From: Erythrocercus mccallii
Taxonomy: Eukaryota; Chordata; Aves; Passeriformes; Dicruridae
Length of the DNA stretch: 64,000 nt
NCBI GenBank assembly: GCA_013397435.1
Contig: VZRG01000368.1
Coordinates: 291,192 to 355,191, forward strand
Direction of reading: 5' to 3'
The notes beneath the pieces are model-generated. The model had not been told where the DNA came from. It did no database searches and was given only the letters and a program-made list of their open reading frames with translations. A program made the translations under genes and the position numbers. Within the stretch, counting starts at the first letter, position 1. Every line of letters begins with the position of its first letter. Of the stretch, positions 38,625 through 52,733 are shown in pieces.

Positions 38625-40955
38625 CAAGGGATCTGAAAGGATTAGACATGCTTAGAAACATTTCTAAAATGTTAATTTCCTGGGTTTGGTTCCTCTAATT
38701 TTTCACTGTACCACTACAAGGTATGTACCACTATTTGGGGAAAAATTGGACAGATTTGAACAATTCCTCAGCATCTCCCTTGCTCTTTTTTCTCTATCCC
38801 GTCATTATAGTTAAGGCATCCTCAAGAGCCACATGCCAGAAGATGATCTTTGATCAAAACTGAAAAATTAGCCTGGATTTCTCATATCACAGTTAATTAC
38901 TAAAGTATCATAGTTACCACATCAAGACAGGAAAACTTGGTTTCCTTAGGACAAAGTTCAGGTTCTCTATCAATCCCAAGAGGGTTAAAGTGAGATTTAA
39001 CCCCTATCAACAAAGACAGGAACATTTAGAAAGTGACCTGCAGATGCACACTGGGAGCTGCTCGCACTGTGAAGGACGTGACTTCAGTCTGACCTTTATA
39101 CACACTTATTTTCTGTGGAAATCAGAATGTAGGTTTAAGAGGGGAGGAGATGGAGACCATGAACAGGGAGGGATTGAGTGCTCTGGATTACATTAGCTCT
39201 TGGCGTGCCATAGAGAGCTTCAGAAGCCATGAAGCACTGTGAGGTTTCCCAGTCTGACCAGTGTCTCCAGCTAGCTCTCAGACAGAAGGCTACTGGTGAT
39301 CTGGTACTTCCCTGCAAGGCATGAGCTCACCTTTGTCTGCTCAAGGAGCTGATGTGCCTCTCACTCCATCTAAAAGTGAATTTTTACACCTCACATCCCA
39401 GTGACTGTCTATTTTAGGAATAAATCTCAATGGAAATGAGAAAGGCTGAGAGAAAGGGACCAAAGAAAGAAACAATAGTGATGTGATTATATTACAGAGC
39501 CAAGCAGTGATCTCTCCTGCTGAACCACTGCCACTGCCAAGCTTTTGGTAAATGCTAAAGCAGAGTAGATTTGGAACACAGGGCAGAGCTTCCACTGATG
39601 GAAGCTGGAAGTGCAGCAATGGCAGAAGGGAAGATACAGCCTTTGCTGAACAAAAGCATGTGGTATTCATTGAAATAGTTGTGTATAAAAGTAGTTAGTA
39701 AGTTACAGGAAAACGACTAAATATGTGATAGATTTCCCAATGAAAAAGCCCTGTCCAATCTATACATCTATATCTATCCTGCTGTACTTGTGTTTTTTTC
39801 AAAACAGTCTTTGTCCTAAATGTTTACAGATACTGAGGATATTCTGTAAGGTTTCAGATCACTTCCCATCCAACATAAGCTTTATTTCCTAAAATAAGCA
39901 CAACCAGAGAAACAGGTGGTTTAGGAAACAAATCAGAGCCAGCAATTACAGCAAGCCTTGACGTGCCTTCAAATGTAGCCTTGATGTCTGCAAATCTGAT
40001 TCTAATTTAAATCCCAGTGGGCAACTTAAGAATTAGAATGCTTATCACTACCATGGTGTTCTGTGTGTTATTTCATTTGGATTTTGACAGACAGTGTTAG
40101 AGTATAACTGGTGAATATATTACCACCATGCCTACCTTTATTTTAGTTTTTGCAGATTCTTTCACATCTCTAACTTTACCCATGTAAATACACTGAAATC
40201 AAAGGGACTATTAAGGTGATAAAGGTTAAGCAGATGTTAATACGATTTACAAAATTTGAGCCCTAAAAACCAAATTGTTTCAAATAGGAAGGAGTAAACC
40301 CAGCCATCTCTGATTTCTATTTTTTACTTTCACTTGAGAGACAGCATCCTACAGAACATTGACATATTGCTCTGCCACTTCCAAAAAGAACACCATTTCA
40401 ACCTGCTCTGTTCTGCTGCTTTCTAGAAATCAAATAAAATTATTTCAGTCAGACAGGGAGCATATGCTGTGACAGTACATCTGAAAATAGTGTGCACGTT
40501 GGCCAGCACTGAAAAGAGAGAGAGTTGAAATGCAGTAGAGTGTTTCACTGCAAAAATTCCTTTGAAGGCATTTGCCAAGGAACAGGTCTGAAAGTATTTC
40601 CTTGACTTCCTGGAAGATTCTTACAATTGCATCAGCAGGTGTATTGTTGCTGGAGTATGCACTCACAGGCTGACCTGGCTTTTGGAACTATTCAATACCT
40701 TATCATAGTTCTCAGTGCAAGTGCCTATGCTTAGTAGTGGGAGTCAGCCCTGGAAACACAGAGTATGAATTTTCTTCCCAGTAATGGCCCTCCCCAGTAC
40801 CCTTAGGGTATGGATGAGTACCCTGATATGTACTGTCACCACTTTCTCAGTTTGAGAGTGATCTCTCCTCTTCCCTCACCAAACTCTAATTCTCTATATA
40901 TTTGAAGAGGAGCAACAGGCTGAGCCTCTAGTAACAAACACAACTAAAAATTATT

Positions 40956-40965
40956 GGGGGGGGGG
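40956..40965 (+). repeat. Poly-G run
   Basis: Ten consecutive G flanked by TTATT and TGTTA. Likely length-variable and prone to sequencing error. Confidence 0.9.
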
Positions 40966-41986
40966 TGTTATGGTTCAAGTGTAATATAAAAACATCCTAG
41001 ATTTGGACTTACTTTACAGAATAGGCAAGAATCTTACAAATATACATGACCACATGGACATTGGTGAAGGTTTTCTACTATGTCATCTTAGAATCTGCCA
41101 CTTTGGATGACTATTTTTTTAGATGACTTTTTTTTTTTAAATGCTGACTATACACTTTCATCCAGTATATAATTTAATTATCATATCTGGCATGAAAATA
41201 TCTAGGTAGCTGCAGAATAAGCAAAGCATAATATGAAACCTGAATTAAAGTAAAACTCTCTTGTGGAGTAATACATGTATTTTCTTTTTAATATTTTGGA
41301 GAAAAAAAATGGGGTTGACATGATGATGTTTTAAAACAGAAACATCAATGCTGCATTATAAATTATTCTATGTCTCTTTGTACTTTATAGTAGTCTTAAG
41401 CACTTGTGATTTCTCATCTCCAGGCATCTTAAGTGTGCTTGAGAAGCAGAATAAATGCAAACTCAGAAACCTTCTTAACCTTAAGGTGAAGGAAATGCCA
41501 TTAAATTCCTCATGACATTCTCTATTGTAATTTCAGCACATTTATGATAAGAATATGGAACTGCCTGTTTTCAATGACTCTTCAACCTGCTATCTGCTGG
41601 CTTGCCTATCTCTTTAATAGTGCTTTGGATTTCAGAGGATAACACTGATAGTTTCTGAAATGAAACTATCTCACTTTTAAAAGACATTAATTTTAAATAT
41701 GAAGTAGAACTATCTGTGTTTAGCTTAAAATTGATTTATGGGATTGGATTTAATGTGCTGATTTATCACATACAGTCATTTTATAAGCTGTGAGTCTTCT
41801 TTTTAGAACACCTTGTTTCTATTTCTTCATGAAAATATTCCCTCTTTCATTTATCTGGACATGAATACTATGTGACAGTAAATTACACACCACAAGTTTC
41901 CACATACTATCACACCCCTCACCTTCTGATACAGAAAGCTCTCTTACAATTAAATTAACAGAAATACATGTTAACAAATAAGGCAG

Positions 41987-42212
41987 GAACTTGGTTGTAT
42001 GGGATTATGCTGAGCAGTATAACAAACCAGAGGATCCCAAGTATTTTGAGTACGCATTTCATACTCAACAAGATAAGCAAAAATTTTCAGAAAAGGAAGT
42101 CTACTGTTTATTATTTAGGATAAATGTCTTAAAGTACTTACTTGATTTTGGGTCACAAAACCCTAATAAAAATCAGTATGATGTAACATTATTTAATCGG
42201 TTCATTTCCAAG
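41987..42212 (+). other. Exon-like open frame, unrecognised
   Basis: An open frame of about 75 codons begins after CAG (41984-41986) and ends exactly on a codon at AAG/GTAATT (donor-like from 42213). The translation looks protein-like, rich in charged and aromatic residues, for example VVWDYAEQYNKPEDPKYFEY near the start and LFNRFISK at the end. It has no ATG at the start and has an upstream TAA, so it could only be an internal exon. The weak point is the acceptor, which has no polypyrimidine tract. I recognise no family. It could be a decayed exon or chance. Confidence 0.2.
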
Positions 42213-42364
42213 GTAATTATGAACTAATAGATACAGACAGTGGGATCTCCTAAATACCTAACTGATCCTGTTTTCTACCTGTAAATATTTTCTCTCTGTG
42301 TGGAACAGAAAACAACGGAAAAGAGTAGTAAGTCAGTTATATCTCATAAAATGTCACCCTACCT

Positions 42365-42373
42365 CAGGTGAGT
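42365..42373 (+). promoter_or_regulatory. Abutting acceptor and donor, recursive-splice-like
   Basis: CACCCTACCTCAG ends at 42367 and GTGAGT begins at 42368, so a 3' splice signal is joined directly to a consensus 5' splice signal. This is the layout of recursive splice sites (zero-base exons) known from very long introns. The pyrimidine tract is only moderate. The 8-mer AGGTGAGT is expected about once per strand in a window of this size, so chance is quite possible. Confidence 0.18.
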
Positions 42374-43228
42374 AATTAAATTGGCTAAAATAAAAGAATA
42401 CAATGTGAAAATGCAGCAATATATGATATTAAAAGAGAAATTTAAATTAATGCCTGCAACGATTTCCAAATTATCTAGATGTGTGCAAGGGATCAGGATA
42501 TATGCCAGGATACTGTGATATCATATCACATCACACACAACATGGTCTAAGACGCCAGCACAGGTGTTAGTCCTTTGAACTTATTCCTAACACAATTTTT
42601 TTTAGGGCAAAGTAAATATAGCTCTTGAAGGCACAGAAATATGACAGCTGAAAGTTATGCAACTAACACTCAAACTGCACACTGAAGAATTATAGTTTAA
42701 AATTTAAAATAACTCAGTCAACCCGTTTAGGCTATGATCTGCCATGTGCATAAACGTAGCATCTAACGTACTCTTGATTTAAAAATGCTGTCTCTAATCA
42801 TTTGACACCGATATTTCATAAGGCTTCTTGGCTGCCAGCAATCACATCCATCTGTTATGCTGGCAGAGTGCTCGATCACAAGGTGTGTTGGATCTCTTCA
42901 TTTTAGGCACCATTGCCAGAGAAATACAAAACCCTTTGAACTGAGTGCAAACGCATTCAGAAAGTACCAGCTGAAGGCTTTTTGAATGGGGCAACAAACT
43001 TTGGGCAGAAAATAAAGAACAGAGGAAAGAAAATAATAGATCTAAAGAATGTAATAGCTCTAACAGCAGTCTTACCTTAGCTTGAAGAAGTGAGCAAATA
43101 TTGAAAAGAGTCATTACCAACCAACAGCTATCATGCTAAGTGATACTTCCCATGAGACACATATTGGAGGCAATAGCACTATCTTCTATTTCTTCCACAG
43201 AGCTTAAAGACCACTTTCTGATTTCTCT

Positions 43229-43388
43229 TTAATGCATGTTTATATATAGCTATACATACTTATAAATACAAATGCACTTACTAAACATGTACATATGTAT
43301 AGCAAATAGAAATATTATACACACACACCAACAAAAAAGTGCATGCTATATATACACACATGTATATTTATATACACATACATAATTT
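43229..43388. repeat. Degenerate AT/CA compound microsatellite
   Basis: A long run of alternating purine-pyrimidine words: TATATATAG, ATACATAC, ATGTACATATGTAT, then TACACACACAC, TATATATACACACATGTATA and TATACACATACATA. It is interrupted in many places, so it is an old repeat. Such runs can adopt Z-DNA or cruciform forms. Confidence 0.8.
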
Positions 43389-46300
43389 TTACTGACAAGC
43401 TCGCTGTGGTTCATTACAACTACTAAGGAGCAAAATCTACTTTGCTGCAAAGTCTTTTTGTTTTTCCCTGGGGGAAGAGGTAGTCACTCAATGTTTCTGC
43501 ATACCAAACACATTTTCCTGCACAGTTACAAGGGAGGAAAGCCAGACATAGAGTGTGGCTAATCCATTGAGACAAGTTCTGTATGTTCTAGAAAACCTCT
43601 GCAGCTCCAACTTTGCTTCCTTTTGAAGAAGAGTTAGGAAAATGTCTTCACTTGGTCAACAGTTTTTCCAGCAATCATTTTCTTGCTACTGAGCAGTATA
43701 TTGGTTTAGAAGGATTTAAGCATGGAAATCTCGCTGGAATTTGTGGAGCTTTTTCTCTGCAACTATCAAGAGATCCTTAAAATAATTTTTCAGTTATAAA
43801 ATGTGGTATCTGCATGCCAAAAAAATTTCAGATTATTTCCATTTACTCTACTAAAGAAACTCAGCTATGTCACTCCTCAAGACCTCAGTAAAACAGACTA
43901 AGAGAAAATTTTGAAAAAAGCTCTTAAATTTTAGTTTCCTTTTTATTTATTCCTCTGCACAGTCAGCCCCCCAAAAAGAGTAAATTCACAGGAACAAAGC
44001 TCAGTATTCTCATAATCACTTATAGACCCTCGGGCTTTGCTTTCCAGAAAAGTGGTGACTGTGCATCTCAGAAGAGCAAAGGAGCAGTGTTAGAACCCCT
44101 GCACTCAGCTCAGGAAGTGCTTTGCATTACCAGCTGTCGCCAAGGGCTCAGCCCTGTGGGAAGAATCCTGTTCTGCCTGCTGCAATTCTCTCTCAGCTGT
44201 TTGGCCAGGGGCTGCACCAAGGAGCATTCTCATGCCAGCAAGAACTGATCCAATTTGGCAAAAATGGGCTTTATCTCTTTGCTGACTGTGACCAGAACAG
44301 ATGAAAACAGTGAGGTCCCTACAAGTTAATGCCTAAAGTGCCACTCCACAGTACTCAACTGCAACTACAGCACCAATGGGATGTTCAGATACAAGCTTGT
44401 CTAGGATTAGGAGATTTTTTTAGCAATCAGAAGTGTTTCATGGTATCAGCTACAGAAATTGTTGGACGAAACTACAACATATAGTACTAGATGTCAAAAT
44501 GACAGGAAAATGTGGGAATATTGATCAAACCAGAAGAAAAATAAAAGTCTGCAGTAGAACAGAATACTTTATCTAAAGTACTGAAACAGTAACAAATATT
44601 TCATTTTTAGTACTATTTTTGTAAGAGCAATTCCTTGAGGTTTCAACCAATTACTGATGCTTTGTCATTTCTACTTATTTGAGGTATGTGCCACAGCATC
44701 CTCACTCAAGAAGCCCAGAATATGAAAGCTTCAGTTTACTCACCAGAGAACAGTTCTTCATCTATAACTCTGCTGGTTTGTTGATCACTGTCCGTGTGAA
44801 CTTCAAATTATATGGGTCTCTTCTTAGTCTGGAGGAAGACAAAACAATTCACCTCTTGAAAATACATTCCTGATTTTTAAACACAAAAATACATATACAG
44901 CCTGCAACTGCTCTAGAAAACAATATAGTGTATCAAAGTTAAATTCAGAGCATGACTCCTGACATCATTTTGACTACTGAAGCAATGTTTTCCAACAACA
45001 AGATTGTTTTACAAATATTGTACATTAATATCAGTGTGAAATGATGTCAGTGTGTGGCTGTACAGTAAAACTCTGCAACTGAGAAAAAATTAACGTTTTT
45101 CTGCAGTGTGATAGTGAGAAATGAGGATTGATAGTAACTGAGTGACACCCAATTTCCTCAGACTTTAGACCTTCCACCTGTCACATGCAGGGACAGCGAG
45201 TTCTTTTTTCTTTTTGTGTTTTATCTTCTTAAATATTGCTTTTCTTCCCTAATTATAAAAGACTAGTTTTCCACACACATTTATATAAATTTCAATTTCA
45301 ACTCCAATTCACTTATCAGATTCCTGTAATACTGCAAAATGGTAGCTATTAGACAAATTCATAAAATAATACAATTTCTAAACTGAGAATTTTTTTTATT
45401 TTTAATTTTAAACTGCTTTCACCTGTGGGAGATGAGCCTATATCTGAATCACAGATTGGCAGCTATATACATAGAATTTGATGTGGAAAAACTGATAGAG
45501 ATGTACAAGTCCCAGTTTCAATTTTAAGGATGATAATGCTTTTGGCATCAGATCTTAAAAAAGTAAACATTACACTACAGGTGAAAAGTATCATAACCTG
45601 CATTAGTATATTTTCAAGGCTTTCATCACAGAAATGGGAAAGAAAGTAGCTTTGTAAGTCAGTCAGGGTGTTACATCCCACAAGTAATTATTTGCCTTCC
45701 TTTTTTATTACATGAACAGTTCATTGAGAAGTAAAAATCTCTGTTCTTCCCAATTTCCACTTTTTCCTTTCAATAGATCTTTCCAAAGCTACCTGTAGCA
45801 TTATCAAGCACATGAAGTCATACTTATCTCTCGTGATATTTGTAGAACTGATATAGTTCTGGTTCTGAGAGAACACCATCATTTCATATTGAAAAAAACC
45901 AGTCAGGGGACTATTTCTCTCAGAGCTTTTCATAATATTCCTGCTCTACTCCAGGCAAATTACATTCTTTGCAAAAGTAACTCAAAGAATAATTTTCCCA
46001 GAAAGCAATCAATAAAAGCTCCCCTCATGCCCTTCCATCTCTTTCTGCTTTCCTGAAAAATAAAGCCACTAGCTACGCTGGCACCTTTGATAGATGATAT
46101 AAGTGAATTTTTTCTGAACATATTCCCTCTCTCTTAATCATATAAGTTTCAAAACTGTTATTCTGTAGACCCTATATATCACTGAAGTAGGCTCAACCTT
46201 TCAGTAATCCTGGAAACACAGCAACTGACTTCAATCTTTAATGAAAGCAAACCAGCCCAGCTGGAAACCTAAAAATGTATGACAAAGTCACACTGAATGT

Positions 46301-48848
46301 TCAGAAAGGGAAAAGAATTTTCACCATAGTTAAACAGTGTTTTCTCTAAATGAATAATAAGAATTGCGTTATTGCTGCACAGAAAATAGAGATGCAACAA
46401 ATACTCTTCAAGCTTTAGGAGAGTACATACATTTTTCTTACTTAGTTTACTAACTGTAGTATGTATTTTTAAAATATTCTACATTAAATTATAAACCTAT
46501 AAATTATTTTAAAATAAGCATAGATACATGTACAATAATTTCCTTAGTAGTATGTCAAATTATATAATTGATCTATTTCTAATTTTAAGTAGTGATAAAG
46601 GCTTGCAATAGCAAGTAGAATTTTATCACTGGTTATGGTTAATGTATATTTTTGTTCTAAAGCAAGGATATATTTAAACTTTTCCTACTCCTTAGTATAA
46701 AATTGTAATGATCCTAATTTAACTTTGAAGTAAAACAAGAGCTAATTCAACTACAAGAGAAGCTAGTCTAGTTATGTAAACCTTGGGATGGAACTTCACC
46801 TCAAATGAAACACTTGAAATGAAAATCAGCCCCTCAGACTTGCCTTTTTACTGGGCCTAGAAGCAAGACAGTAGCAGCTCATCCACTCAATCACTTCTGA
46901 TTTCCAGAGCTTTTTTTCCAGAGGGATGTTTAAATGACATACCTAAATGTATTTTATGCCAAACAGTCCAAGAATTAACAGAACTGACTTTGGGTCTTAT
47001 ACCTAAGTATAATTACAGAAATCATTTCATCTGTCATGTGAAGTACCCAGAATAAAATGAGCTGTCACAAAGCATTGTGTCATGTCACCATACGCATGCA
47101 CACGCACATTTTATACACAAAATATTGCAGCTGTTCACTTTCCCTCCTATAGGGACACTGTCTAAGGTGGCAGCTTTCTTTGGGGAATATGCTATCATTA
47201 GATTTCCCATTTGGGCGTTTTCCATGGAGAGAGATTTCTCCTGTACCAGATTAAATCATGTTAATTTCAAACTGGAGGCAGTCACATCAAAATGATTTCT
47301 AGAAGCTGAAGACAGGAAAAAGATGTTTGGTAGATGGTGTGAGAGGAAGCAGCAATGTAATACTCATTCTCAAAATCATCCTTGCATACTCTGTATTTCA
47401 GAAGCCCTTGAGATTTGCATTGCTCTATTTAATTCACTGAACATTTCAGCTCTAGTAATTCCCACTCTCATATCCACTGTCAGAGCATCACTGGTAGTGC
47501 TGGATTTCTGTGTTGTGAGCAGGACTATGGCTCCTTTTTGAACTTACATAGTAATTTCTTCAAACAGAAGCAAGCCTGTTCCAGCAAAAAGCATAAATAT
47601 TACAAATAATAATAAAATACCTCTGACAATAGGAAAAATCATGTTAAGAGTTCCACTTAACTTATGGAAAATGGAAAGGTCATCAAGTTAGAAGACTGTC
47701 TGAACAAAGATTTGGGAATTTCCCTCAGGAAAAGACACAACTGTGTTTAGAAGAGTCAGATTCTGAGGTAAGAGCCTGTCAGGGATGCTGTCATTACTGG
47801 AAAGACGCAGAGTGAGCTTCTCCTTGTCTTGGACAGACCACCGTACATGCCTAGGAAAGCAAGTGATGGTGGAAGCAAGAGAAAAGGGGTTCTCTCTCTA
47901 AAATTCTGTGAGACTTTTAGATTTTTGTTTCAGACAGTATGGCTTTACTCATATAAAACATGAAAATAATCAGTCATATTAAAGTATTTCTGAACAGTTT
48001 AAAATTACTGTCTCTTAACTGAGCTTATACAAACATGTGCATCATACATTTGTGTACTGATATGCATAAAGATTACATGTTAGATCTCATCTTGCAGCTT
48101 GAAAAGCTACCATATTAAATATATTCTTCAGAAAACTTCAGGCTAGCAGTTATTGCTATTATACAACCATCTATTGTTGTGTAGCTGTTGCAGTTTTAGG
48201 TGAGATAAAAAGTTCAAAAAACACCTTTTTAATTCTTTAGGAGAATATATATTGAAATTTATTTTGTTCCTTTGCTTTCAATAACATTCAAAATTCAAAC
48301 AGGAAAAATGACAAATTAACTAAAAAAGAGTTTAAAATTAATCTCCTGCCTACTAAAGCACACAATGTACCACCTTCCACATAACACGGTATCCAAGATG
48401 GATAAGGCTATTTCTCAAGCAACCAAACATAGTTAACTATTAACCTCTCAAAAAAATTCCTGATAAAATCTTCTTCTTCAATTTTTTGAAAAGCTATTCC
48501 TCCCTTAGGAAAGCTGGAAAACTTCTATTACCTATTACCACTGACAAACAGGCCTGGCTTTAGAGTTGGGATAATAAACTTTATAAACTTTTCCTGTTAT
48601 TTGAACATCCCCATAGCCATGAAAAGGCTTCACAAACTCTACTAACTCCACTACATTACACAAAGTGGAAAATTCCAATATAATGAAATTATTTTGGTGG
48701 GAAAGGACAGTTAGGCATTGATATTCAGAACATGGTCCTACAAATACGACAGCAATACTGATTAACATGTCAGGATATATAATTGGTCCCATCAAATAAA
48801 TCTTTGAGGAATTTCTGGCAATTCCAAGTACACCAGTAAAACAAAAAT

Positions 48849-48872
48849 AGCTAGCTAGATAGATAGATAGAC
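48849..48872 (+). repeat. GATA/GCTA tetranucleotide microsatellite
   Basis: Two TAGC units lead into about four TAGA units. Short, but a pure tetranucleotide array likely to vary in length between individuals. Confidence 0.9.
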
Positions 48873-49838
48873 AATTCTGCAGTGTCTACTTAAGTATATT
48901 TCATGCCTGAAAATCATCTCAGGTATAAAGAGCACTTACAAACAACAGGTTGACTAAAGACTTCACTTGAACTCCTCAGGTGAATTTAATATCATCTAAC
49001 ATCAGGCATCAAGCAATCAGGCAGCTCTGAAGATTCCCATCACAGGCATTGGTGAGAGCTCTCTCTAGGCAGTGACACATTCTCGTTGTGACTGGTGGAG
49101 TAGCACCTAGAGCAACTTAAAACCTCAGAGGCTGTCCTAAGCACTTAGTTCTGACTAGATGCCCTGCTGGCAGGAAGAGTAAACTAGGTGATAAACTCTT
49201 ACTTTAAATTAAGGTGAAGTCCTGAGTTAAGGTACTAAAAGGAGACAGCAAAGCCTTTAAATTCCCTCCTCTTGTATCGCTTGTAATTTCAGACTGGTAA
49301 AGGAGAACAAAAATATTTGAGAATTTTTGTACTTTTATCTCATAGTTCCATAATATTCTCTTCTGTCATGGAAGTGATATAGAAAACCCATGTGAAGGGA
49401 GCAACAAGGGGAAAAGTGAGTGTTATTAAGCAGAGAAGCAATGAGACATTTAAGTGTAGAATATTTGAGAATTTAAGCACTGTACAGCTTCCCCCATGTA
49501 TCTCTCTTATCAGTATATATAGTTAGTTTTCCCACACTGTGTGATGATGAATAACATGAGACATCAAAGTATCACTTTTACTCTGGAATGATGACAATTC
49601 AGAAAACAGATTGCAAATTTCACTATATATCAAAACTGTTCAAAATGTTCCCCAGACTCCTCATCCAAGAGCAAACAGCAATCAATTTCTGTAGGTATTC
49701 ACTGCCACCAATTTAAAGAATTCAGCATCCCTGACATAGAAAATGGCTGAAGATACTGACTTCTGTACAACTCCAGCAGAATAATGCCACTACAACTCCA
49801 GTCAAAAATACCTGAAAGAAATAGCAGCTCCTGTCCTG

Positions 49839-49871
49839 TATCTATGCCTCATATATATCTATGCCTCATAT
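49839..49871 (+). repeat. 17-base tandem duplication
   Basis: TATCTATGCCTCATAT occurs at 49839-49854 and again at 49856-49871 without mismatch, period 17. The perfect match suggests a fairly recent slippage event. Confidence 0.88.
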
Positions 49872-52733
49872 TACTAGGAAGGACAATACTTTAATTTTCA
49901 TTATTAGATTCCAGAAGAGTAGAAATAAATTAAAAATTACTAAAATTCCTTTTAGTCATTTTGATATAAACACAGAAATTTAATTACCAGAAATACATTA
50001 CCAAAAAAAATACCAGTATAGCTTCAGCTGATTGAGGTATGAACACTGATAAACAATTTAAAAATAAAATATAAAATTTATGGTAGTTTATTCAAGTTCA
50101 TATGAAAGCTGTGACAATCACTGACATCTGAGCTTCATGAAAGTGTCAGCTAAGGATCTTCCTACTGATCTGCTAGGCTGAACACAGATCTCAGTGTTCA
50201 CCTTCAATATCTTAGTTCTGTGATAAGAAATATTAGACATGCAGATATTCTTCCTGTTATCAGTCTTATTGTATTTAATATCACCTGTATTTACATTTTC
50301 ACTTCTGTCATGCAACACACTGCATTTTTTGCAATACATACAAAGTTGCAATAAAAAAAGTTGCCATTTTACTGAGTCCTAACATATTTGTATTCAGTAG
50401 AAACAGCAAGTCCACACCACAGTGATGTTAATATAACCAGGCACTAATCAGGAAATGACATTTTGAAAGTCACTGTATTTTTAAATTGAATTCATGCAAA
50501 GAAAAGTCAACTAATCCACCTCCCTGCCTTATTGGCTGTTTTAATCCACAGACCTGTCACAGAGAGAGCTCAACTGCCAGAAACACTCAGTGTTCACATC
50601 ACTGCTAAGATTAAAATCAAAGAGAATGTCACCATTCCTTTAGTGACCTTCCTGGAAACAGAAAGAAGCAAGGTAGATTTTTTTTTTTATTGTAAAAAAA
50701 TCCCATGAAATACACATGTAATTTGGAAACAGAATGTATTTATTTCTGCATTTTTTCTTTCTTCTTCTGGTTCTCAAAGCATTTTTCCTACAAAAATTAT
50801 TTTTAAAAACCCCAAAAAATAAAGAGTGGTGATGATTCATGACATATTTCTTGGCAGGACAACACACCTTCTTTTCTTGAAGGCCAAGGAACACCTGTTG
50901 AGTTTTAGGCCAAGATTTTCTCAATATGGTTGCTTTAGTTCCAAATAACCAGTTTGCAAAATAAAACACAGAGAATATCTAAAATACAAATTTTGTTTAT
51001 TTTACATAGATTTAGAAGTTAATAAAATAAAAACCAGGAAAATCTTCATTAGGACCTTTTAGAACTCTAGTTGTTCTGAGTTAGAATGAAAGTTAAAAAC
51101 TGGACTGACAATTTTGGACAAATTGATGTAGAGTGTTTTTAGTTCCTGCTGCTATTGAGTTTAAAAAATTTAGGTTATCTCAGAAATACTTGACTATTTT
51201 TGTGTTTAAATGGAAAATCACTTCTACACCATTGCTGAGAGCAGAAAACCTAACCGTATCTATATGCATGTTAAATTGCCATGCTTTTCAGTAAATTTCA
51301 ATTGCAAAGGTTCAATTTAACCAAAACAGCTGTTTTTCTCCCAGGTAGTTCAGTACTTTAAAATCACATTTCCGCCAAGCTTCATTAATTACTTGTTTGC
51401 AGCAGATATCAGATATTAAGTGCTGTAGGACTTGCATAAGAAATTTCTTTGTAACAGTTGTTCATTAATTTTCAATCTTGTTTTTCCTAGTATAAATTCA
51501 TTGAATTTTCTCCATAAAATGTTTTTCCCATGAATGTTATTTCTAGTTTTTCTAAATTCTACCTGAACTAGCAAACAGAAAGCTATGTCACATCTAAGAA
51601 GTATGAGGGGATTCTTTTAATAAATAAAACTCCAAAATAGTAGGTCAAAATCAGCTTTCAGATACACTGAGAAAATTACTGAGTAAACACTAGACACCAT
51701 TAGTCATGCCAGGTCTCTTTTTGTGTGAAGTTTTTTGTGAGAGTAACATTTTTCCCATATACTCGCATTCCTCAGGATAAAATGTTACTACTGCAGGCTA
51801 CATCAAAGCTTTCCCAGCTGAAAATATTTGTAAAGTGTCACAAGCAAACAATTTGTGATGGATAAGCTGCCCCTATAGGGCAAACAAAAAGAAAAAATGT
51901 TTCCTTCTGTCCAAGGAGCTGAGTTCCCAGACATAACAGCCCTTACTGCTCAAATGCTGAAGACATGAGTTAGGTAATGACTAAGTCCCCACAGTCCAAC
52001 AGAAGTCACACAGGAAAAATCTTGGCTTTTTCAGGAAGTCTCCTCAGTTTAGTCCAACTGGCAGAGACACTGCTATTTACTTTATACTCAACCAAACCAG
52101 CAATTTAATGTTTCCCATACATTTCAATTTTCCAATATGTTGCAAAATTCTGATTGCAAACCTCATTACAGCCTTACAGAATCAACTAAAAGAAAGCACA
52201 TTTGTAACAGCTGATTAATAGACATTAGGATTCCTGAAAAAAACACTAGTCCTTACTGTGCAATAGCAACTAAAAGAGACACACCATTGTGTACTAGCCT
52301 ATAGAAGTGAACTAACAAGACATTGAAAAGCTTAAAAAACCTCATTTTTGCAAAAATTGAAGGCAACTGTGTTTTGGTTTAGTGGCAGTTTACTTCATAT
52401 GGTCAGAAGTGGTACAGTGTTGGTACCGTTTACAAAACACATCTGTTCCCCAGAATACCTCAACAGGAATTCTTCCCCTTTCATATTCCTTTGAGTATTT
52501 TTTTTATCTCTCAGAAAATTCAATTTAATTAAGGCAGAAGCATTTAGAGTCCCTAGTTCAGACATTATGTACTGCTTTCAAAAAGCTACTTGCATATGCT
52601 AAGTGAAGTGCTAATAATAGACCACTAAAATGCAAAGTTTGTTTCAAACTTCAAACTTTCTGAGAAATTACTTTCTGGCAGCCTTGAGGAGAGCTATTAA
52701 ATGTCAATTCAGTATCGCTTTTGATTTCCTTAG

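Larger units (their letters stand above)
30908..41986. other. Non-coding unique sequence
   Basis: No gene recognised. It holds the octamer cluster at 35295-35690, a 30/31-base imperfect tandem duplication at 38564-38624 and a 10-base G run at 40956-40965, each listed separately. The GC-richer stretches at about 36190-36700 and 39000-39340 contain only short frames on both strands and no repeat I can name. Confidence 0.6.
42374..52733. other. Non-coding unique sequence with microsatellites
   Basis: No gene recognised. It contains the compound AT/CA microsatellite at 43229-43388, the GATA-type repeat at 48849-48872 and a 17-base tandem duplication at 49839-49871, listed separately. The frames are short and lack signatures. 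The GC-richer patch at 44030-44330 has a 60-codon frame of no recognisable kind. Confidence 0.6.

Noticed and set aside
48190..48210. GTTTTAG/GTGAGA, recursive-splice-like
   Set aside because: Weak pyrimidine tract interrupted by purines and a sub-consensus donor; expected by chance.
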